From Pezicula radicicola (taxonomy: Eukaryota; Ascomycota; Leotiomycetes; Helotiales; Dermateaceae), in the NCBI GenBank assembly GCA_003008705.1, contig PDUO01000005.1, positions 1,367,997 through 1,431,996 on the forward strand: 64,000 nt of DNA, in the 5' to 3' direction. Positions 56,920 to 64,000 of the stretch are shown piece after piece. How positions within the stretch are numbered: position 1 is the stretch's first letter; every line of letters starts with the position of its first letter. Position numbers and translations under genes: made by a program. A model generated the notes under the pieces. The model did not search any database and was not told where the DNA came from. It saw only the letters and a program-made list of their open reading frames with translations.

Positions 56920-59548
56920 ATGTCGACCATCGGATCCGTTCTTTTTAGATCGTTCAAGACCTATCAAATTTACGGTGCGAATACTGGAGTAGGCAAGACT
57001 GTTGTCTCAACTGTCCTTTGCAAAGCCCTCGGTCAAAAAAATCCGAGTGACCGAGTGTGGTACCTCAAACCAGTCTCCACAGGCCCATTGAACGAAGCCG
57101 ACGATAACCATCTCTCTCGCTTCGCACCCAACACCAACACAACATGTCTATTCCAATTCGATGAACCAGTCAGTCCACACATAGCAGCAGCTAATAACAA
57201 AAACCAAATAGTAAATAAATATTAAAACTCCAAACTTCCTTTTGAAACTGAGAACTAACAAAATCTTCATAGCAAATAACTGACACATCAATCCTACAAA
57301 AAATCGACTCTCACATCACCAAATGTTCCCAAACCGGAGCAGGGACATTAATCCTCGAAACAGCAGGAGGAATCCATTCACCAACACCAACCGGTTCTTC
57401 TCAAGCAGATCTCTATCGACCACTTCGTCTCCCAGTTCTCTTAATAGCAGACCATAATCTCGGAGGAATCTCCTCCTCAATCTCAGCCTTTGAATCTCTA
57501 CACATCCGAGGTTACGATCTCTCTTCAGTCCTCTTATTCTCCAACCAAAAGTACAAAAATCATGAATATCTCGATAAATATTTTGCAAAGAGAGGAATCT
57601 CTGTTCTCTCATTTCCGAGTCCTCCTCAAAGAGATGAGGATGAAAATCGAGATTTCGAACAAATGTCTCTTTATTACGAGAAGATTTGTAGACTTGAAAA
57701 TATTGAGATTTTATTAGATTCATTAACGAAAAATCATGAATCGAGAATTGAGAGGTTGGAGAGTTTATCTAAGAGGGCCAATGAACAGATTTGGTATCCT
57801 TTTACTCAACATCAAGGATTATCTTCCAAGGATATCATGACAATCGATTCAGCATACGGTGATTTCTTTCAATCTTACTCCTCAACAACAACTACCAAAG
57901 ACATCTCAGCGGCTAAAGACTCAAATTTATTGAATTCGACTTTGGATGGATCAGCATCATGGTGGACTCAAGGCCTCGGACATGGAAACCCATCTCTTGC
58001 CCTCTCAACAGCCTACGCAGCAGGAAGATACGGTCATGTAATGTTCGCGGGAGCAATACATGAACCTGCCTTATCACTTTCCACACTCCTACTCCAAAAT
58101 ATGAAAAATCCACGTCTCACTCGCGTTTTTTATTCGGATAATGGGAGTACTGGGGTGGAAGTTGCTGTTAAGATGGCTCTTTCTGCTACTTCTCATAGAT
58201 ATAAATACGATGCTATAAAAGAGGACGGGAAGAAGGTGGAAATGGGAGTTATTGGGTTAAAGGGTAGTTATCATGGTGATACAATTGGTGCTATGGATTG
58301 TTCTGAACCTTCTGTTTATAGTGGTAAGGTTCACTGGTATGAAGGTCGTGGATATTGGTTTGATTTCCCTCAGGTTAAAATGAAGGATGGGAAATGGATT
58401 GTTGAGTCACCTGTTGGATTTGAAGAGGTGTTTGGTTCTACGATGACGTTTTCATCTTTGAATGATGTGTTTGATATGGCTCGGAGAGATGACTCGGTTT
58501 CTGCTAAGAAGTATAAAGCTTATATCTTGGAGACGCTTCGTCGAGTTGTTGAAGTGGAGGGGAAGACATTTGGCGCTTTGATGATGGAGCCTGTTATCTT
58601 GGGTGCTGGTGGAATGTTATTGGTGTAAGTTTTTTGGTTTCTAATTCCCTTTACGATTGACAGGATACTAACTTCCAAGGAAGGGATCCATTATTTCAAC
58701 GCTGTCTCATACAAGTTGTCCGCGAGAACCCCCAAATATTTGACAGCACATCATCAGGTACACAACAACCAACCATATCAAAATCGAATCCAAACTCCTC
58801 ATCAACAAATCTATCATGGACCGGCCTCCCAGTAATCTTCGACGAAGTATTCACCGGTCTCTACCGCCTTGGTCGCTTCAACTCTGCATCCTTCCTCGGA
58901 ATCCATCCAGATATCTCCGTACACGCCAAACTACTCACGGGTGGTTTACTTCCATTATGCGTAACGTTGGCTAGTAATAGTATCTACGAAGCTTTCTTAG
59001 GAGCTGAAAAGAGTGATGCGTTACTTCATGGTCATAGTTATACTGCTCATGCTGTTGGCTGTGAAGTAGCAAGATCTTCCGTAGAGACAATGTTAGAGAT
59101 GGAGAAGAAGAAGGAATGGGATGTTTTTAAGGACGACTGGCGTGGAAAATATACGGAAGGACTTCTTTCTGAACGAGAGGAAGGTGTGACGAATTCGGAA
59201 GAGGTTTGGAGTATGTGGTCTCATAAGTTCTTGGATGAAGTATCGCGTTGTCAAAGTGTAGAGAGTGTGATTGGTCTTGGATCCGTGCTTGCTATTAATC
59301 TGCATGATGACGTATCAGGTTAGTGTATATCACTACAACATTTTGTTGATATTTTGCTAATTACTTGGACTTTAGGCTATAACTCTAATGCGGCATTGGG
59401 TCTACGAGAAAAAGTAATGGCAGTCCATGATGGATTTGGGATTCATGCGAGAGTCTTGGGGAATGTGTTTTATCTGATGATGAGCCAGACTTCGAAAGTT
59501 GAGACGGTGAGGACTATCGAAGCGACTCTTATGGATGCTCTGTCTTAG
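56920..59548 (+). CDS. BIO3-BIO1: bifunctional dethiobiotin synthetase / DAPA aminotransferase
   Basis: Fused enzyme that carries out two successive biotin steps: KAPA to DAPA (PLP aminotransferase, AdoMet donor) and DAPA to dethiobiotin (ATP-dependent ureido closure). Four exons fit: 56920-57210, 57273-58624, 58684-59318 and 59376-59548, giving 816 residues. The N-terminal ~290 residues are the synthetase, with P-loop GANTGVGKT, LKPVSTG and ETAGGIHSPTP. The remainder is the aminotransferase: WYPFTQHQ, ASWWTQGLGHGNP, DNGSTGVEVAVKMAL, SYHGDTIGAMD, VIFDEVFTGLYRLGR and the Schiff-base Lys in HAKLLTGGLLPLC. Intron 2 has a perfect TACTAAC branch site. The order (synthetase first) matches fungal and plant fusions. 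A weak mitochondrial presequence (MSTIGSVLFRSFKTY) is possible. Confidence 0.93.
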
Positions 59549-60491
59549 GATCACATTTGTGTTGTTCAAGAGCTCTTATAGATTAGTAAACCAGAGGCTC
59601 TAAAAATCTGAGCACTACCCAAAGTACCTACAAGTAGTCGACATCTCAAATTACTTAATCCTTTAGGTCTCTTTCACACAAGCATCTACTGCATTATAGT
59701 AATGCCTCTAGTCTCGAATCTCCAAAATGGTAACTTCATGGTCACAGATATGTTTCCTACCCCGGTTATCGGCGTACCCTTGGAGCCTTTGCTTCCATTT
59801 CTACTACATTAAGGTGAACTTCAACATTAGATCTACAAAATTATCAACGCCTTAGCTTTGTGAGGAGAATTACCAGGCCCAAAAAAGGAGATTCCAAAGG
59901 ATCCTAGCTAAATTACAAATACACTAATGTAGTTAGTGTAGTGTGTCTATCTCTTTGACGTGTGGAGCAGCGTCACCAGTGTCTGCTATCTGAACCGCTC
60001 GGTGAAGCGCTTACTCAGCTTGACCAGCAAGGCATGTCAAGTGGAAGTGCCGCAGTAGTCCTATTTTGTCTTTCCTGGAAGTTATTTGTGTCTCCTTCGG
60101 TGGTCGTCTCAAGCTTCCTCAGTGGGAGTTGACGGGAAAAACCCAGGAGAGACAGGGTTAGTACTGTGTATTCGCTCAATACGGAGTCGTATACCGTACT
60201 CGCTAGGCGAACAAGTTGCAGCAAGGGAGGCCACCTATAGACATTATCTTGTGTGTTACAACAGTAGTTTACTGTAGCATGAATAAGCAACGAGCACGTA
60301 AGTAAAATTTAGGATGTACGGACCGCATCTTCATAGGGTTCTGCCGATGTTTCCCCGCTGACTCTGTTGATGAGCTTCAGGAAGTAGATATATTGTAGTT
60401 ACTTCACTTATAAGCAGATCAATTTACATCATTCCACTCTTCCTCATCAAGAGCAGTTTAGAATTGTAACTCTTCAGAGAGAAAAATCAAC
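59549..60491. promoter_or_regulatory. intergenic upstream of MFS transporter
   Basis: About 940 bp with no gene. The last 130 bp form a leader-like stretch rich in CTTC and CAT. Nothing else is distinctive. Confidence 0.4.
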
Positions 60492-62525
60492 ATGGCTTCA
60501 ACAGCAACCCAAGTAATAGAGCTAGAGCCGATAAGCTTGCCATTACCGACACAAGTACACTTACAACAATCACACTCTCCCTCTCAGAATCTGAATTCAG
60601 ATGTCACAGCTCCAACTCCTCTCGCCATATCAGAATCACTCATTACCGTACCAGGAGCACAACAACGTGTCTTTCAGCAAGAGTCATTCCATTCTATGGG
60701 AAACTCTCGCAAGATCGCCATTCTGGTCTTGATTGTTGGATGTAACTTTGTTCAAGTAATTGTCTCCACAGACCAAGACAACAAATAAATCCGCAACTGA
60801 TACCAAAGTAGATGATCTCGAATATAATTGGATTGGCAGCTGGTCTCGAGATCAGTAAACTCTTGGGCGTGGATACAGGTCCTGGAAAAGCAAATTGGGT
60901 TGCGGCTTCTTATCCGTTTGTTGCCTTTCCCATGGACTTTCTCGTGTACTTTACTTATATCTTGTGACATTTACTAAATTAAGCATAGTCTTACCCAAGG
61001 AACTTTCGTTCTTATCAGCGGACGTCTTGGCGCAGTCTATGGCCATAAGAAGGTTCTTCTTTATGGAGGAGCTTGGTTCGTTATCTGGTCTCTCGCGAAT
61101 GGGTTCACTACCTCCTTTACTCCTTTTATTATCACGAGGGCCTTTTCTGGGATAGGCGGGGCGTTAATGATGCCGAATGTTGTGGCTCTTATTGTAAGGT
61201 GACTCTCTTCCCTTTCTAAGTGAATGAATCACAGAGTGTTGATTTATATCCTCCAAAGCTATACTGATGAGATCGCTAGGCTATCACTTGTCCACCTGGC
61301 AGATTGAGGAACATTAGTTTAGGGTTCTTTAGTGCATCTGCGCCTATGGGTAGCTATTTAGGGAGCTTGGTAGCAGGCGGGTTTGTGGCCGCTGGTAGAT
61401 GGGACGTTTGTTTCTTTACGATGTAAGTGTTTGCTCCGGAGATGACATATTCAAGGTTGAACCCTGACTTAACTGTTGCTGTAGAGCCATTCTTGCGGCA
61501 ACGTTGTTGGCCGCTCTGTGTGTACTTCTTCCACATGAAAGACCAGTAGATCGTCACGGCAATATTGACTGGATTGGTGCTGCGCTGGGCACAGGAGGAT
61601 TGATCATCTTCAACGTAGCATGGAAGTATGTCTCCCTCCCACCATTACAAAAGCCCTCGTTGACATTCCTCTCTAAAGTCAAGCGCCAGCTGTAGGCTGG
61701 TCCACGCCTTACGAAATAGCATTCGTATGCCTCTCCATTTTTATTCTCGCACTCTTCGCAGTTTGGGAATCTAAATTCGCCCACACGCCGATTCTCCCTC
61801 TAGACATCTGGCGCGCCCCTTCGTTCCTTCCCCTAGTTCTCGCTGTACTTCTCTGCTTCATGTCAAATGGTATTTTCCTCTGGTACATGGTAGCATGGCT
61901 GCAAATCTTGAGGAACTATAGCGTATTTGAGTTTGCTATCTCCTGGACACCCTTCGGCATAATGGGAACTGTAGGAGCCTTGCTATCAGCCTGGTTAATC
62001 CCGCGATTAGCAGCGCAATGGATCCTCGCCATGGGCGCTGTAAGCATTTTGATCTCGAATTTACTGATAGCGACTATGCCAGAGCAGCAGAGCTACTGGA
62101 AACAAGTCTTCCCGGCGACCATATTTATGGCGTTCTGTCCGGATTTTGTCTTTACTGCTGCCCAGATCATAGCTAGTAATAGCGTGCGTAGAAGTCAACA
62201 GGGCGTCGCAGCTAGTTTAATTGGTACTCTTAACCTTTACGGAAGTAGTTTGGGATTGGGCTTTTCTGGTACGGTGGAAACGGAGATCAATAAGGGGAAG
62301 ACGAATGTGGTGGTGGGCTATAGGGCAGCGCTGTATTTTGGCGCTGCAATTGCGGCTATCGCTCTATTGCTTAATTTAGTGTTTGTTAAGGTTGTGAGGG
62401 ATGAGAGGGAGGGCTGGGCTGACGAGGATGATGCTCGTGCCGATGTTGATATTGATGGAGGTCGGGATGTGGCTGTGGGGACGTCGACTGGGGTGCAGGC
62501 AAGGAGGGTGTCCGTTTCGGGGTAA
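60492..62525 (+). CDS. MFS transporter, 14-TM DHA2-type (ATR1/AMF1-like)
   Basis: Plasma-membrane or vacuolar major-facilitator transporter resembling yeast ATR1/AMF1. Six exons fit: 60492-60755, 60812-60915, 60989-61193, 61280-61422, 61485-61625 and 61679-62525, giving 567 residues with all phases closed. A Ser/Gln-rich cytosolic N terminus of ~70 residues precedes TM1. Family motifs are ANWVAASYPLTQGTFVLISG, GRLGAVYGHKKVLL (the loop 2-3 signature), RAFSGIGGALMMPNV, PPGRLRN, DWIGAALGTGGLIIFN and AWNQAPAVGWSTPYEI. That last motif was recovered only after choosing the TAAAG acceptor. The substrate is unknown. Its position next to the biotin cluster suggests export or import of biotin or an intermediate, but this is inference. 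Confidence 0.85.
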
Positions 62526-62854
62526 AGTGGGTTCAACATGCAACGTCTTGTGGCTTCCACACTGTACCGATGAGTTCATGAACCGCTTTGGCACAGAACT
62601 CCCGCCATCAATTTCCGACGCCGACGTCCCCCATTCAAATAGCTCACTTTTGCTAGTACTGTATCTTTGTTACTTATCTTTGCGACGGAAACTTAATTTA
62701 AAGATGACGAGGCTCCGTGCGGGAGTGGGGGAAAAAACCTGGAAGCAAAAGTGGAGGAAGGTCTCTTATCTACAAATTTACGATGCAACAAGATTGTGTG
62801 TTGTATAAAGTTCAACTCAATTGGCTAAGTATTGTTTCTTCAGTGCTGCCCATC
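62526..62854. promoter_or_regulatory. intergenic upstream of tannase-family gene
   Basis: About 330 bp. The open frame running into the gene from upstream is not coding as far as can be seen. No clear signal is present. Confidence 0.35.
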
Positions 62855-64000
62855 ATGCGTTCCTACTTGTCAATTCTCTTCGCGCTCTCTGGTCTTTACT
62901 CTATTAGTTCCGCTACGTATTCATGTGCCAATATCACTTTAGTTAGTGGTATTGCAGAAACAGATACGTACTATGTTACTGCTTCGACGTTGATTCCTTT
63001 CGATGAAACCACCGAAGTACCAGAACATTGCAATGTTACAGCACGAATTGGAGGACGTATTACAGTCTGGGCTCATTTTCCGACTGATTGGAATGGCAAA
63101 TTCAGTCAGTACGGCTGTGGTGGCGGTTGTGGATACAATCCTTTTGAAGATGGAACCGATACAGCTGCACCATTGAAAGCTGGCTATGCTATTTCGACGA
63201 CAGATATGGGTGATTCATTTCTGAGTTGAAATTCAAGTATAATATTGCTAACCAATGCAGGAAATCCAACTACTGGTTACGTCGCTTTCCGAAACAATAT
63301 TCAAGGGAAGATAGACTGGGGCTATCTCGCTACTCATCTTACTGCAATTGCCTCGAAGCAGCTTATTCTAGCTTACTATGGCTCTTCCCCAACATATTCA
63401 TACCACATCGGTGGCTCAACCGGCGGAAGACAAGGTCTAGGTTAGTCGAGTGCCGGATTTTAAGCTGTGTCAAGTACTTACGTACCAAAGTGGAAGCACA
63501 ACGATATCCTGATGAATTTGATGGCATTTTTGCCATTGCACCAGCTTACAATGAGACCGGTGTAACAACTTACCAAATCACCTGGAATTCCCAAGTATCA
63601 GTTGCCAACGACACAGCACTTACACCCTTAATCACTGCAAATGATACTGCGCTCATCTACGCCGCAACTCTTGACGCTTGTGATGCTCTAGATGGCCTGG
63701 TAGATGGAATCATCGTATCGCCACGCAGTTGCAACTTTTCCGTCGCAGCCTTAGCGTGTAGCAACATAACCTCCACCATAGCGAATTCTACTTCCTGTCT
63801 AAGCGACGTAGCACTTCAAGTAGCACAAAAGATATATTCTGGCCCAGTAAACTCAGCTGGTATTCATATTACTCTTGAAGGCCTCCTACCAGGCTCCGAA
63901 GCCAACTGGGTAGGCTCTTACATCGCATCTCCACCATCAATTGGTGGGCAAGGAGGTTTCTACGCCTTCGCAGTCCAATATCTTTCCTACTATGCCTTCT
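62855..64000 (+). CDS. tannase/feruloyl esterase family protein (3' end outside window)
   Basis: Secreted serine esterase family (tannase, feruloyl esterase B) that would cleave ester bonds of plant phenolics. Three exons are visible: 62855-63209, 63261-63440 and 63491 onward, open to the window end (about 348 residues seen). A signal peptide of ~20 residues (MRSYLSILFALSGLYSISSA) is followed by a Cys-containing domain: FPTDWNGKFSQYGCGGGCGY, then AGYAISTTDMG, and the nucleophile elbow YSYHIGGSTGGRQGL. Family members normally read GCSTGGRQ there, with the Cys forming a disulfide near the catalytic His. Here that Cys is Gly. EAQRYPDEFDGIFAIAPAYN and the calcium-loop-like LDACDALDGLVDGIIV follow. 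The catalytic Asp and His lie beyond the window. Confidence 0.85.

Overview
This window is nuclear DNA of a filamentous ascomycete. Most multi-exon genes contain introns of 40-104 bp with GT-AG borders and CTAAC/CTAAT-type branch sites. There are fungus-specific families (Zn2Cys6 regulator, 2EXR, SUR7/PalI-like, NmrA-like, LCCL membrane protein) and long AT-rich gene-poor tracts. The SDHC protein and the overall style suggest a Leotiomycete (Helotiales, Sclerotiniaceae-like), but that placement is inference. Exon structures were assembled by hand from splice signals, reading phase and family conservation.

Layout. 1-8.7 kb: a secreted GH1 beta-glucosidase-like gene (-), SDHC (complex II cytochrome b subunit, +), and an alpha/beta hydrolase (-) enclosed by a pair of ~165-bp inverted repeats. 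8.7-12.4 kb: AT-rich, with an 18-bp tandem array and a small inverted-repeat element. 12.4-17.5 kb: NmrA-like reductase, LCCL membrane protein, and the accessory subunit of queuine tRNA-ribosyltransferase (QTRT2). 17.5-30 kb: gene-poor. It holds a Zn2Cys6 transcription factor and a decayed MFS transporter split by a ~1.1-kb retroposon-like insertion. 30-35.5 kb: APH-family kinase, a WW-domain protein with a possible papain-like fold, a 766-bp TA-flanked element, and a SUR7/PalI-like membrane protein. 38-43.7 kb: three tandem 2EXR genes, the third carrying two compensating homopolymer indels. 44.7-45.2 kb: a 476-bp MITE-like element. 47.7-49.4 kb: URC4/DUF1688 (uracil catabolism). 50.9-62.5 kb: HMG-CoA synthase and then a compact biotin cluster: KAPA synthase, biotin synthase, the fused DAPA aminotransferase/dethiobiotin synthetase, and an adjacent MFS transporter. 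62.9 kb to the end: a tannase/feruloyl-esterase-family gene cut by the window edge.

How the genes work together. The three biotin genes cover all steps from pimeloyl-CoA (or its carrier) to biotin: KAPA synthase, DAPA aminotransferase, dethiobiotin synthetase, biotin synthase. Biotin synthase and the bifunctional gene share a 313-bp divergent promoter. HMG-CoA synthase and the MFS pump flank the cluster; whether they belong to it is not shown by sequence. The other genes look like independent housekeeping or accessory functions separated by repeat-rich DNA.
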